Origin: Rhizobium lentis
GTDB taxonomy: Bacteria > Pseudomonadota > Alphaproteobacteria > Rhizobiales > Rhizobiaceae
Direction: 5' to 3'
Length of the DNA stretch: 64,000 nt
NCBI RefSeq assembly: GCF_017352135.1
Contig: NZ_CP071454.1
Coordinates: 1,459,501 to 1,523,500 of the forward strand
This document shows, piece after piece, positions 27,303-35,677 of this stretch. The notes under the pieces were generated by a model, which worked only from the letters and a program-made list of their open reading frames with translations, did no database searches and was not told where the DNA came from. The translations under genes were made by a program, and so were the position numbers. Each line of letters starts with the position of its first letter. The first letter of the stretch is position 1.

Positions 27303-29225
27303 CTACTTGTCCGCCTGGACCCAGACGAGCATCTCCCCGGGCGCGCGGTTGTCCCAGAGATGATAGGGCACGAAACGTGCGGTGGCGACCTGCCTTTCGG
27401 CCGGCGTCTTGCGGTAGAGCGAGGTGCCCCAGTTCGATGTTTCCTCGCGCTCGACCTTGAGATCGAGGGCGACGGCATCATTGAGGTCCTTCAACACGAC
27501 GGTTTCGGCAGCCGGGAGCTCGCGAGGCAGGACGATGGCGTTGAGGTCTTCGCCGTTGTCGGTCGTCTCGACGCAGTAGACGAGCGGGCCGCGCATCAGG
27601 GCGACGCGGCCGACATCCTGGCGCACCTTCGGGTTGGCATATTGCGGACGAAGCGAAAGCGGCAGGTAGAGGGCCACACGATCGCCGTCGGTCCATTGGC
27701 GATCGATCCTGGCATACCCGTCCTGGATGTCGACGCCGAGATCGAGCATCTCTCCATTTACGCTGAGGGTGGCGCCTTCCGCCCAGCCGGGAATGCGCAG
27801 CGACAGCGCGAATTTCGCCGGCTTCTGCAGCCGGGCGGTAAAGGTGACCGCACCGTCCCACGGATAGTTGGACACTTGCCCGAGTTCGACTTCGGCGCCG
27901 TTGGCAAGTTTCAGCCGGGCGGTGCTCTCACCATAGAGATGCACGGCGATCTCGTCGTCGGAAACGGCGTACATGTAGGAGCCGATCGACGTCACCAGCC
28001 GGGCGATGTTGGGCGGGCAGCAGGGGCAATGGTGCCATTTCCACCGATGATGCTTGCCGGCGCTCTCGAGCGGATTGTCATAGAAGAAGGTCTTGCCATC
28101 GGTGGAAAGCCCCGGCAGCGCGCCATTGTAAAGCGCCTGTTCCATGATGTCGGCATAGCGCCGGTCGGGGCCGCGCCCAAGCATGCGGCTTGCCCAGAAG
28201 ACCAGACCGACGGAAGCGCAGGTCTCCGCGTAGGCGGTGGCATTCGGCAGGTCGTAATAGTCGGTGAAGCCTTCATTCGACGCAGCCGGCCCGATGCCGC
28301 CGGTGATATACATCTGCTTGGTAGTGAGGTCGTCCCAAAGCGTTTCCAGCGCCGCCGTCAGGCTGTCGTCCTTATATTCGGTGGCAATGTCGGCCATGCC
28401 GGAATAGAGGTACATCGCCCGCACCGCATGGCCGACGACCTTTTTCTGTTCGCGCACCGGCTGGTGCGCCTGGCCATATTCATAGGTCTTCTGATGGAAG
28501 TCGGTAGCGCTCCGGCCGTCGCGGGCAGCCTCGGCCGTGAAGAAGTGCGGCTCGGTGCCGCGTTCGTCGATAAAGAATTTCGACAGGTCGAGATACTTCT
28601 TTTCGCCGGTGGCGCGGGCGAGCTTGACCAGCGCCAGCTCGATCTCCTCATGGCCGCAATAACCGGGGATCTGCCCCTCGCCATGGCCGAAGACCTTGAT
28701 CATGTAATCGGCATAGCGGCACATGATGTCGAGCAGCTTGCGCTTGCCGGTTGCCTGATAATAGGCGACCGCGGCTTCCATCAGATGGCCGGCGCAATAG
28801 AGTTCGTGATGGTCGCGCAGATTGGTCCAGCGGCGGGCGGGCTCGACGCGCTGGAACCAGGCGTTCAGATAACCGTCCTTATCCTGCATCCTCTCATACA
28901 TGTCGATGATTTCGTCGGCGCGCGCCTCGAGCTTCGGGTTTGGCCGGCGATAGAGCGAATAGGCGATGGTCTCGATCGACTTGCCGAGGTCGGAATCCCA
29001 GAACATCTGCGTCGTGCCGCCCCAGGGCTGAATGGGAATGACGACGCCGGGGCTCGGCTGGCTGACGTCGATCGCCGTCAGCATGCCGGCCTCGACGCAG
29101 CGGTCGAGCAGGGTCTCGGCAGTGGAATTGCAGACTGCATCCTGCCATTTGCCCCAGAAGCCGCCGAGCTCGACATCGGGAACGGCGACGGGGCGAAACT
29201 GGCGGTCATTGCTTGATTGGGTCAT
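27303..29225 (-). CDS. GH127 beta-L-arabinofuranosidase-type glycoside hydrolase
   Basis: This 640-residue enzyme belongs to glycoside hydrolase family 127 (old DUF1680), retaining enzymes that release beta-L-arabinofuranose using a zinc-bound Cys nucleophile. The expected ligands appear as Glu334 and Cys336 in the YAETCASVG motif and Cys402-Cys403 in CPCCPPN. The double Cys before Pro-Pro-Asn matches the nucleophile site of the characterised Bifidobacterium HypBA1. No signal peptide is seen, so it acts in the cytoplasm on imported oligosaccharides. It lies inside the ABC operon between permease and ATPase genes. Confidence 0.92.
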   Translation of the reverse strand: MTQSSNDRQFRPVAVPDVELGGFWGKWQDAVCNSTAETLLDRCVEAGMLTAIDVSQPSPGVVIPIQPWGGTTQMFWDSDLGKSIETIAYSLYRRPNPKLEARADEIIDMYERMQDKDGYLNAWFQRVEPARRWTNLRDHHELYCAGHLMEAAVAYYQATGKRKLLDIMCRYADYMIKVFGHGEGQIPGYCGHEEIELALVKLARATGEKKYLDLSKFFIDERGTEPHFFTAEAARDGRSATDFHQKTYEYGQAHQPVREQKKVVGHAVRAMYLYSGMADIATEYKDDSLTAALETLWDDLTTKQMYITGGIGPAASNEGFTDYYDLPNATAYAETCASVGLVFWASRMLGRGPDRRYADIMEQALYNGALPGLSTDGKTFFYDNPLESAGKHHRWKWHHCPCCPPNIARLVTSIGSYMYAVSDDEIAVHLYGESTARLKLANGAEVELGQVSNYPWDGAVTFTARLQKPAKFALSLRIPGWAEGATLSVNGEMLDLGVDIQDGYARIDRQWTDGDRVALYLPLSLRPQYANPKVRQDVGRVALMRGPLVYCVETTDNGEDLNAIVLPRELPAAETVVLKDLNDAVALDLKVEREETSNWGTSLYRKTPAERQVATARFVPYHLWDNRAPGEMLVWVQADK

Positions 29226-29244
29226 GGGCTCCTCTTTCTCTCGT

Positions 29245-30108
29245 TCATTTCACCGCGCCGGCCATCAGCCCGCGCATGTAGTAGCGCTGCAGGAGCAGGA
29301 AGACGATCAGGCAGGGGATCGTCATGACGACGACACCGGCCTGCACCGCTCCCCAATTGATGGCGCCGAGTCGTCCGGCGCGAACCGCCGTCATCAGCAC
29401 CGGCAGGGTGTATTTCTCGTTGCTGGAAAGCAGCACGAGCGCGGCAAGGAATTCGTTCCAGGCATTGAGGAAGGCAAAGATCGCAACTGTCGCAACACCC
29501 GGAAGCACTAGCGGCAGGAGGACACGCGCGAGCAGCCTCAGGTCCCGCGCACCGTCGATGCGCGCGGCCTCTTCGATCTCCTTCGGCACCGCGTCGAAGG
29601 CGTTGCGCATCATGAAGACCGAGAAGGGCAGCTGCAGCGTCACATAGACGAGCGTCAGCCCGAGCAGCGAATTGTTGAGCCCGAGTTTCGCCAGGATGAT
29701 GAAGAGCGGCGTCAGGATCGACTGGAACGGGATCATCAGCGTGGCGATGATCAGCACGAAGAGCGCATTCTTCATCGGGAAGCGATAGCGCGAGAAGCCG
29801 TAGCCGGCGAGCAGGCTGACGAGAACGGTCAGCGCCACGGTGGCGACCGACACGAACAGCGAATTGATCATATGCCGCCAGATGCCGGCGCCGAACGTAT
29901 CGAGCAGCGCATAGGCATCGAAGCTGATGCCGGAGGTCGGCCATGGCGGCAGGGGCGGCAGGCTGGCTTCGGCGCCGTGCCGGAAGGAGGAGAGCAGCGT
30001 GATGGCAAAGGGTGCGAGGAAGAAGATCGAGATGGCGATGCCTATGAGATGATAGGCCGACTTCGTGCGGATGGCCTTGCGCGCGCGGCGCTCCCTCGAA
30101 GTGGTCAT
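29245..30108 (-). CDS. Sugar ABC transporter permease (MalG type)
   Basis: This is an inner-membrane subunit of a carbohydrate importer, 287 residues with six hydrophobic segments and the EAA loop EIEEAARIDGARDLRLLARV that docks the ATPase. The start ATG at 30108 overlaps the stop of the upstream permease gene by 4 bases, which argues for translational coupling. The frame is open much farther upstream, but that extension is antisense-like and arginine-rich. Confidence 0.93.
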   Translation of the reverse strand: MTTSRERRARKAIRTKSAYHLIGIAISIFFLAPFAITLLSSFRHGAEASLPPLPPWPTSGISFDAYALLDTFGAGIWRHMINSLFVSVATVALTVLVSLLAGYGFSRYRFPMKNALFVLIIATLMIPFQSILTPLFIILAKLGLNNSLLGLTLVYVTLQLPFSVFMMRNAFDAVPKEIEEAARIDGARDLRLLARVLLPLVLPGVATVAIFAFLNAWNEFLAALVLLSSNEKYTLPVLMTAVRAGRLGAINWGAVQAGVVVMTIPCLIVFLLLQRYYMRGLMAGAVK

Positions 30109-31022
30109 GGACGCTCCTCCCCGACGCGCAGCAGCCAGAGCTGCACGATGCTGATGGCGACCAGGATGGCGAGAAGCGCGATCGAGAGTGCGGCGCCATA
30201 ACCAAGATTGAACGACACGAAGGACTGGTTGAAGATGTAGTAGACCACCGAAATCATCTTGTTCTGCGGTCCGCCCGCCGTCATGATGTAGAACTGGTCG
30301 AAGGCGAGGATCGAGCCGGTGACGGAGACGATCAGCGCCAGCGCGATCGTCTTGCGCATCAGCGGCAGCGTCAGGTGCCGGAAACGTTGCCAGCGGCCGG
30401 CGCCGTCGATCCGGGCCGCCTCCGTCAGTTCGGCCGGAATGGCCTGAAGCCCGGTCAGAAGAATGATCATGGTGAAGCCGGCGATCTTCCAGACGACCAT
30501 CACCACGATGGTCAGAAAGGCAGTGTCGAAGGTGGCAAGCAGATTGGGGCTCTTTTCGACGAAACCGAGCGCTTTCAGGGCCGGGCCGATGAAGCCGCTG
30601 TCGACATTGGCAAGCCAAACCCAAAGCAGCGAGGCGGTGGCAAGGCCGACGACAACAGGCAGGAAGATGATCGTGCGGTAGGCGCCGACGAACTGCCGTT
30701 CCTTCTCGACGAAAATTGCGAGCGGAAAGGCGACGGCGAAAATCGCGACGGTCACGATCACGGTATAATAGGCGGTGAAATTCAATGCCGTCATGAAACG
30801 GGTGTCGTTGACCATGCGGAAGTAATTGTTGAAGCCGATCCAGCGCGACGCCCCCATCAGCGGCCAGTTGTGCAGGCTCATCCACCCCGTGAAGATAACC
30901 GGCAGGATGAAGAAGACGAGGACCAGCGCCATAGCCGGCGCGATGTAGGCAAGGCCGCGCCAGTTGGATCTGCGCCGCCGTTTGCGCCGCGGCAATAGGG
31001 TCTTGGAACCGGAACCGGTCAT
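30105..31022 (-). CDS. Sugar ABC transporter permease (MalF type)
   Basis: This is the first inner-membrane subunit of the carbohydrate importer, 305 residues: a basic N-terminus (PRRKRRRRSNWRG), then six hydrophobic segments and the EAA motif ELTEAARIDGAGRWQRFRHL. The ATG at 31022 (MTGSGSKTLL) is preferred to 31064. It pairs with the MalG-type permease through a 4-base overlap and follows the binding-protein gene after a hairpin-bearing gap. Confidence 0.93.
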   Translation of the reverse strand: MTGSGSKTLLPRRKRRRRSNWRGLAYIAPAMALVLVFFILPVIFTGWMSLHNWPLMGASRWIGFNNYFRMVNDTRFMTALNFTAYYTVIVTVAIFAVAFPLAIFVEKERQFVGAYRTIIFLPVVVGLATASLLWVWLANVDSGFIGPALKALGFVEKSPNLLATFDTAFLTIVVMVVWKIAGFTMIILLTGLQAIPAELTEAARIDGAGRWQRFRHLTLPLMRKTIALALIVSVTGSILAFDQFYIMTAGGPQNKMISVVYYIFNQSFVSFNLGYGAALSIALLAILVAISIVQLWLLRVGEERP

Positions 31023-31049
31023 CAAACGCTCCGCATCTGTGGAAGTTGA

Positions 31050-31074
31050 CCGGGAAGCTGCCACCGCTCCCCGG
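31050..31074 (-). other. Intercistronic hairpin between binding-protein and permease genes
   Basis: On the minus strand CCGGGGAGC and GCTTCCCGG form a 9-bp stem (one G-U) around a 7-nt loop, placed 17 bases after the binding-protein stop (31091) and before the permease start (31022). There is no T run. It probably sets a higher level for the binding-protein mRNA, as in the dctP-dctQ gap. Confidence 0.55.
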
Positions 31075-31090
31075 CCGCGGCCTGGGAGAA

Positions 31091-32329
31091 CTATTGGCCG
31101 CTATCGATGATCGATTGCATTTCCGACTGGGCGCTCGAGAACGCGCCGTCGACATCGTCGCCGAAGATCGCGGCGTTGGTGAAGCTCGCCCATGGGCCGT
31201 TGGCGCTGTTGATCAGGTCGTTGAACTGCAGTGTATAGGGTGTCTTGGCGACGCTGATCGCCTTGAGGCCGACCTGCATGCGCGGGTCGAGACCCTCCAG
31301 CACCTTGTCGGCGATGTCGCCGCGCGTCGGCAGGCTGCCGTATTTCGCCATGATCTTCTGGCCGTCCATCGAATAGATATATTCGAGGAACTCCTTCACC
31401 GCGTCGACCTTCTTGGTGCCCTTAGTGATGACGAAATTGTCGCCGCCGGCAAAGGACGATGGCTTGCCGTCGACGCCGGGGATGAGGGTGACGCCGAAAT
31501 TGATCTCGGGATGCTGGGTCACCAGCGTGCCGATGGCAAAAGCGCCGAGGCTTTGCTGGCCGATCTTGCCGTTGGTGAAGGTCAGGAAGTTCGTGCCGTT
31601 GTCGCTGGCGGCGCCCGCCGGCACGAGATCCTTCTTGACCATGTTGCGATAGATGTCGACGGCCTTGCGCATCTGAGGCGTATCGAGCGTCGCCGTCTTG
31701 CTGTCGGCCGACAGGATATCGGCGCCAGCGCCCCAGACGAGCGGCGTGAAGGTAAAGATCATGCAGCCGCCGCAGCCGCCGCCGGAGAAATAGAAGCCGT
31801 AGGTATCGTCACCGAGCGCCCGGATCTTTTCCGCATTGGCGGTAATTTCCTCCCAGCTCGCCGGCGCCTTTTCCGGGTCGAGACCGGTCTTCTTGTAGAG
31901 ATCCTTGTTCCAGGCGAAGACCGAAGTTTCCACAGACAGCGGCAGGCCGTAGACCCGGTCCTGATAGGTGCCGAGACGTACATGCGACGGCGACAGCGAA
32001 TTGAAATAGGGCAGCGACTTCGCCCAATCCGTGAGGTCTTCCAGCTGGCCGGCCGCGGCAAAGGCGGGGTTATAGATGAGGTCCATCGACAGCGCATCAG
32101 GTGCCTGCCCGCCGGCGATCGCCGTCGCATATTTTTGCACCAGCTCGGAGAACGGCACCTCGGTCACCACGACCTTGTTGTCGTGGCTGGAATTATAGGC
32201 CTCGACCACCTTCTTGAAGGAGTCGCCGATCCCCGTGCGAACCCACATTTCGACATTCTCGGCAGCCGACGCGGCCGAAAACAGGCACAAGGTAGCGATG
32301 CTGGTCGCCGCCAATAGACGCTTGATCAT
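31091..32329 (-). CDS. Extracellular sugar-binding protein of the ABC importer
   Basis: This periplasmic solute-binding protein of about 412 residues belongs to the SBP_bac_1 type and is exported by a signal peptide (MIKRLLAATS..., cleavage near SAA-EN). Typical segments are GIGDSFKKVVEAYN, VAGG-like linker regions, and GYDAFYAG-equivalent hinge segments. Start: ATG at 32329 behind a strong GGAGGAG. It is the second gene of the operon after lacI. The presence of a GH127 enzyme suggests an arabinose-containing oligosaccharide ligand, by inference. Confidence 0.92.
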   Translation of the reverse strand: MIKRLLAATSIATLCLFSAASAAENVEMWVRTGIGDSFKKVVEAYNSSHDNKVVVTEVPFSELVQKYATAIAGGQAPDALSMDLIYNPAFAAAGQLEDLTDWAKSLPYFNSLSPSHVRLGTYQDRVYGLPLSVETSVFAWNKDLYKKTGLDPEKAPASWEEITANAEKIRALGDDTYGFYFSGGGCGGCMIFTFTPLVWGAGADILSADSKTATLDTPQMRKAVDIYRNMVKKDLVPAGAASDNGTNFLTFTNGKIGQQSLGAFAIGTLVTQHPEINFGVTLIPGVDGKPSSFAGGDNFVITKGTKKVDAVKEFLEYIYSMDGQKIMAKYGSLPTRGDIADKVLEGLDPRMQVGLKAISVAKTPYTLQFNDLINSANGPWASFTNAAIFGDDVDGAFSSAQSEMQSIIDSGQ

Positions 32330-32383
32330 GACACTCCTCCCGATATGGCGCATCTCCCTGCGCCTTTGCTCATTCCCTTGCTT

Positions 32384-33406
32384 TCATGTCTCGGGAGCTT
32401 TGCCCCCGCATGACTGCCGGACGATCAGCCGGCACGGCAATTTCCGGACACCCGGCTCGACGGGCCGTCCCTCCGCAAGCGCCAGCACCGTCAATCCGGC
32501 CTGCCGCCCGAGCTCCTTCAGCTCCATATCAACCGTCGTCAGCGGCGGCCGCGTCTGGGCCGCGACAATCTCCCAATTGTCGAAGCCGATCACCGAAACG
32601 TCCTGCGGCACCTTGACGCCGCGTTCGCGCAAGGCATCCACCACCCCGCGGGCGATCTGGTCGTTGCCGCAGAAGAGCGCGTCCGGTTTCTGTCCCGGCC
32701 TCTTCCAAAGCTGTTCGATCGCCTCGTGCCCCCAGCTTTCCGACCAGACGCCGTAGAGCACCGGCTCGCTGTGGCCGGCCACCTGATGGTAGGCACCGGC
32801 GCGTTCCCGCACCGAAAAGAAATCCTCCGGCCCGGTGATATGGGCGATCCGCCGCCGCCCGATCTTCACGAGCCATTCCACGGCCAGTCTCGCACCCTGT
32901 TCGTCGTCCGAACGAAAGGTAACGCTGTTCTGAGTCCCCTCCGTGAAGGCGTAGACGACAGGCACATGCAAATTCGACAGATCGACAGGCAGACGCCTGT
33001 CCAGCCGCTTTCCCGTCGCGATGATGCCGTCAACCTGCTTGTCCAGCATCGCGTCGACATGGATCTGGGCGAGCGCCGGATCGTCTTCGATGGCGCACAG
33101 GAAGACCGAAACTCCGTGATCGACAAGCGCGTCTGAAATACCCGCCATCACCGGCAGCGTGAAACGGCCGTAGGTGTCATTCGTCAGCAGCCCGATGGTG
33201 AAGCTGCGTTTGCTGAGAAGACCTCTCGCCAGCGCGTTCGGCCGATATCCGATTTCACCGGCGATCCGCTTCACCCGATCGCGCGTTTCCGTCCCCATCC
33301 GGCCGGTGTCATTGAGAGCCTTAGACGCCGTCGAGATGCTAACCCCGGCAGCTGACGCCACTTCATGAATGGTGATCCTGCCTCTTTTTCCTCCCGATAT
33401 GTTCAG
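32384..33406 (-). CDS. LacI-family sugar-operon regulator, probable CTG start
   Basis: This is a LacI/GalR regulator of about 340 residues. The N-terminal helix-turn-helix (TIHEVASAAGVSISTASKAL) and hinge (GYRPNALARGL) are followed by a periplasmic-binding-protein-like sensor domain ending near residue 330. No ATG or GTG suits the start. A strong AGGAGG at 33412-33417 sits 5 bases ahead of CTG at 33404-33406, giving a protein that begins just before the HTH. A TTG at 33460 is open but would place the operator at 33430-33447 inside the gene. It heads the sugar operon. Confidence 0.85.
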   Translation of the reverse strand: MNISGGKRGRITIHEVASAAGVSISTASKALNDTGRMGTETRDRVKRIAGEIGYRPNALARGLLSKRSFTIGLLTNDTYGRFTLPVMAGISDALVDHGVSVFLCAIEDDPALAQIHVDAMLDKQVDGIIATGKRLDRRLPVDLSNLHVPVVYAFTEGTQNSVTFRSDDEQGARLAVEWLVKIGRRRIAHITGPEDFFSVRERAGAYHQVAGHSEPVLYGVWSESWGHEAIEQLWKRPGQKPDALFCGNDQIARGVVDALRERGVKVPQDVSVIGFDNWEIVAAQTRPPLTTVDMELKELGRQAGLTVLALAEGRPVEPGVRKLPCRLIVRQSCGGKAPET

Positions 33407-33429
33407 CCCGTCCTCCTTCTGCAGTGGCT

Positions 33430-33447
33430 TGAGAAAAGCTTTTACCA
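33430..33447. promoter_or_regulatory. LacI operator copy, imperfect
   Basis: TGAGAAAAGCTTTTACCA carries the same left half (TGAGAAAA) as the perfect operator 32 bp away, with a degenerate right half. The 32-bp offset is about three helical turns, suiting side-by-side binding on one face of DNA. Confidence 0.55.
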
Positions 33448-33461
33448 AGCCGCATGTCAAG

Positions 33462-33479
33462 TGAGAAAAGGTTTTCTCA
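33462..33479. promoter_or_regulatory. LacI operator, perfect 18-bp palindrome
   Basis: TGAGAAAAGGTTTTCTCA has perfect 8-bp arms around a central GG, the size and symmetry of a LacI-family operator. It lies upstream of the lacI/sugar operon and is the best candidate site for autoregulation and control of the whole cluster. Confidence 0.7.
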
Positions 33480-33651
33480 TCGAAATCGGCAACTCGAATG
33501 CATGACAGCGCGGCGAGCGTGGGGAGGAAAGATTCGCGTCGGCCGGCCGACCGCGATGTGCCGTCGATGTTGAGATCAACGCCGAGCGGATGATGTCGTC
33601 AAAGGCGAAGGGAGTTTCGACGGAATGTCTTACCGAGCGAAAACGATCACC

Positions 33652-33678
33652 ATCAGGACTTCCCCTGGAAGTCTTGAT
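33652..33678 (-). repeat. Inverted repeat after hemA
   Basis: ATCAGGACTTCC at 33652-33663 can pair with GGAAGTCTTGAT at 33667-33678 (one G-U) around a 3-nt loop. It lies about 33 bases beyond the hemA stop in the minus direction. There is no adjoining poly-T, so it may be a transcript-stabilising stem rather than an intrinsic terminator. Confidence 0.4.
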
Positions 33679-33710
33679 TCGCGGCTTGAACACACGCGAT
33701 CATAGACAGG

Positions 33711-34925
33711 TCAGGCGACATGCCTTGCGAGTGCGCAGCGCGACCAGAGCGAATGCAGCGCCTCGACGAGGTGGGCGATATCGGCGTCGGAATGGAGCGG
33801 TGTGGGCGTGATGCGCAGCCGCTCGGTCTTCTTCGGCACGGTGGGATAGTTGATCGGCTGGACATAGACGCCGCAATTGTCGAGAAGCAGGTCGGAGATC
33901 CACTTGCATTTGGCCGCATCGCCGACCAGCACCGGTACGATGTGGCTGGGGTTTTGCATATGCGGAATGCCGCGCTGGTCGAGCAGCGACCTGAGCTTGC
34001 GCACCCGGTCCTGGTGGCGGGCGCGCTCGAACTGGCTGACCTTCAGGTGCTGGATCGAGGCGACCGCACCGGCGGCGAGCGCCGGCGGCAGGGCGGTGGT
34101 GAAGATGAAGCCGGAGGCAAACGAGCGGATGAAATCGCACAGCGCCGCAGAGGCGGCGATATAACCGCCCATCACCCCGAAGGCCTTGCCGAGCGTGCCC
34201 TCGATGACCGTCAGCCGGTGCATCAGTCCCTCGCGCTCGGCAATGCCGCCGCCGCGCGGGCCGTACATGCCGACCGCATGCACCTCGTCGAGATAGGTCA
34301 TGGCGCCATATTTGTCGGCGAGATCGCAGATTTCCCTGATCGGGGCGATATCGCCATCCATCGAATAGACGCTCTCGAAGGCGATCAGCTTCGGCGCCTT
34401 CGGATCGGCGGCGGCAAGCTTGGCTTCGAGATCGGCGACGTCATTGTGTTTCCAGATCACCTTGTCGCACTTGGCATGGCGGATGCCCTCGATCATCGAG
34501 GCATGGTTGAGCGCATCGGAGAAGATGATCAGGCCGGGGATCCTGGCGCCGAGCGTGCCGAGTGCGGCCCAGTTGGAGACATAGCCGGAGGTGAAGATCA
34601 GCGCCGCTTCCTTGCCGTGCAGGTCGGCAAGCTCCCGCTCGAGCAGGACGTGATAATGGTTGGTGCCAGAAATATTCCGGGTGCCTCCCGCACCCGCGCC
34701 ACAGTGGTCGATGGCGGTCTTCATCGCCTCGATCACCTTCGGGTTCTGGCCCATGCCGAGATAATCGTTGGAGCACCAGACCGTGACTTCCTTCTCGCCA
34801 TCGGCCGTATGACGCGTCGCACGCGGGAAGTTGCCGCGGTGACGCTCGAGATCGGCAAAAACGCGGTAGCGGCCCTCGGCATGAAGCCCGTCCAGCTCGT
34901 TTTTGAAAAATGCTTCGAAATCCAT
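33711..34925 (-). CDS. hemA: 5-aminolevulinate synthase
   Basis: HemA condenses glycine and succinyl-CoA to 5-aminolevulinate with pyridoxal phosphate, the C4 (Shemin) route to haem used by alphaproteobacteria. The 404-residue protein shows [49 protein letters not shown] and the PLP-Lys motif [14 protein letters not shown]. The start is the second ATG of a tandem pair (34928/34925), matching the usual MDFEAFF N-terminus. It stands alone. In rhizobia it is needed for symbiotic haem; I saw no obvious Fnr-type box. Confidence 0.97.
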   Translation of the reverse strand: MDFEAFFKNELDGLHAEGRYRVFADLERHRGNFPRATRHTADGEKEVTVWCSNDYLGMGQNPKVIEAMKTAIDHCGAGAGGTRNISGTNHYHVLLERELADLHGKEAALIFTSGYVSNWAALGTLGARIPGLIIFSDALNHASMIEGIRHAKCDKVIWKHNDVADLEAKLAAADPKAPKLIAFESVYSMDGDIAPIREICDLADKYGAMTYLDEVHAVGMYGPRGGGIAEREGLMHRLTVIEGTLGKAFGVMGGYIAASAALCDFIRSFASGFIFTTALPPALAAGAVASIQHLKVSQFERARHQDRVRKLRSLLDQRGIPHMQNPSHIVPVLVGDAAKCKWISDLLLDNCGVYVQPINYPTVPKKTERLRITPTPLHSDADIAHLVEALHSLWSRCALARHVA

Positions 34926-35250
34926 CATATGCTCCAGTTCGCGCGGCCGTTCTTGCCGACCGGACGTCCGCGCGTCAATGCTTACCCTTTGCTTTAACAT
35001 CAACTGCGGCAAAAGGCCCAGTTTTTTGAATGATTCCAGATAAAAAATATCCGCGCTGCGATCAATGAAATCGATCCTGCCGAAGGCGACCGAAAATTCC
35101 CGAAATCGGGGGGTCGTGACAGGACCGGTTCGCAAAAAAGTCGGGGCAAGTGTGGACAACCCTTTCTTCCGACATAGTTTTCGAGCTAGCGTGCCAAAAA
35201 AACAAAAGGGACGGCCTATGCCCATTGGGCGACAACCCAGGAGAAACGTA
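34926..35250. other. Intergenic region between hemA and the lipoprotein gene
   Basis: This 325-base gap holds the divergent promoters of hemA and the glycine-zipper lipoprotein gene. It is AT-richer than its flanks, with TTTTTTGAATG and ATAAAAAATATCC near 35010-35050. No gene or symmetrical operator was recognised. Confidence 0.5.
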
Positions 35251-35508
35251 ATGAAGAAAGCTGTCATATTCGCATTGATCGGCCTGTCGATCGCAAGCTG
35301 CACGCCGACCCAGCAGGGTGCGGGCATCGGCGCTGCATCAGGTGCCGTCATCGGTGGCGCGGTTACCGGCGACGTTCGTGGCGCGGCGGTCGGCGCCGCC
35401 ATCGGTGGCGTGTCCGGTGCCCTCATCGGCAGCGTCGCCGAACAGCCCGGCCAGTGCTACTATCGCGATCGCTACGGCCGCCGCTACATCGATTCTTGCC
35501 CGCGCTGA
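35251..35508 (+). CDS. Small glycine-zipper lipoprotein
   Basis: This is an 85-residue lipoprotein with a signal ending in lipobox SIASC (Cys about residue 16). A glycine-zipper region (residues about 23-62) has GxxxG-type repeats such as [16 protein letters not shown], followed by a Tyr/Arg-rich C-terminus with two Cys. Such YMGG-like proteins are envelope-associated and often stress-related. Start: ATG at 35251 behind CCAGGAGA. An intrinsic terminator follows at 35537-35564. Confidence 0.8.
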   Translation: MKKAVIFALIGLSIASCTPTQQGAGIGAASGAVIGGAVTGDVRGAAVGAAIGGVSGALIGSVAEQPGQCYYRDRYGRRYIDSCPR

Positions 35509-35536
35509 GAGCGCTTGCAAACCGGCAAAAACAGGA

Positions 35537-35564
35537 AATCCCGGACACACATCCGGGATTTTTT
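35537..35564 (+). terminator. Rho-independent terminator after the lipoprotein gene
   Basis: AATCCCGGA (35537-35545) pairs with TCCGGGATT (35552-35560) around CACACA, followed by a T run to 35564. This is a textbook intrinsic terminator 28 bases past the stop. Confidence 0.9.
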
Positions 35565-35677
35565 GTACTGAATCGGCGCGTCGTCAATTTAAAATGGTAC
35601 ACCCTGCGCGATTTTGCCGCTAAGTTATTCACGGCTGGGCAACGAAGCTTCATTGTAAGCGTAACCAAAAGCAGCGG

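Larger units (their letters stand above)
33407..33710. other. Sugar-operon promoter region
   Basis: No protein gene is supported in these 304 bases between the lacI start and the hemA stop. They hold two LacI-type operator copies (33430-33447 and 33462-33479) and a 12-bp-stem inverted repeat (33652-33678) downstream of hemA. Confidence 0.5.
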
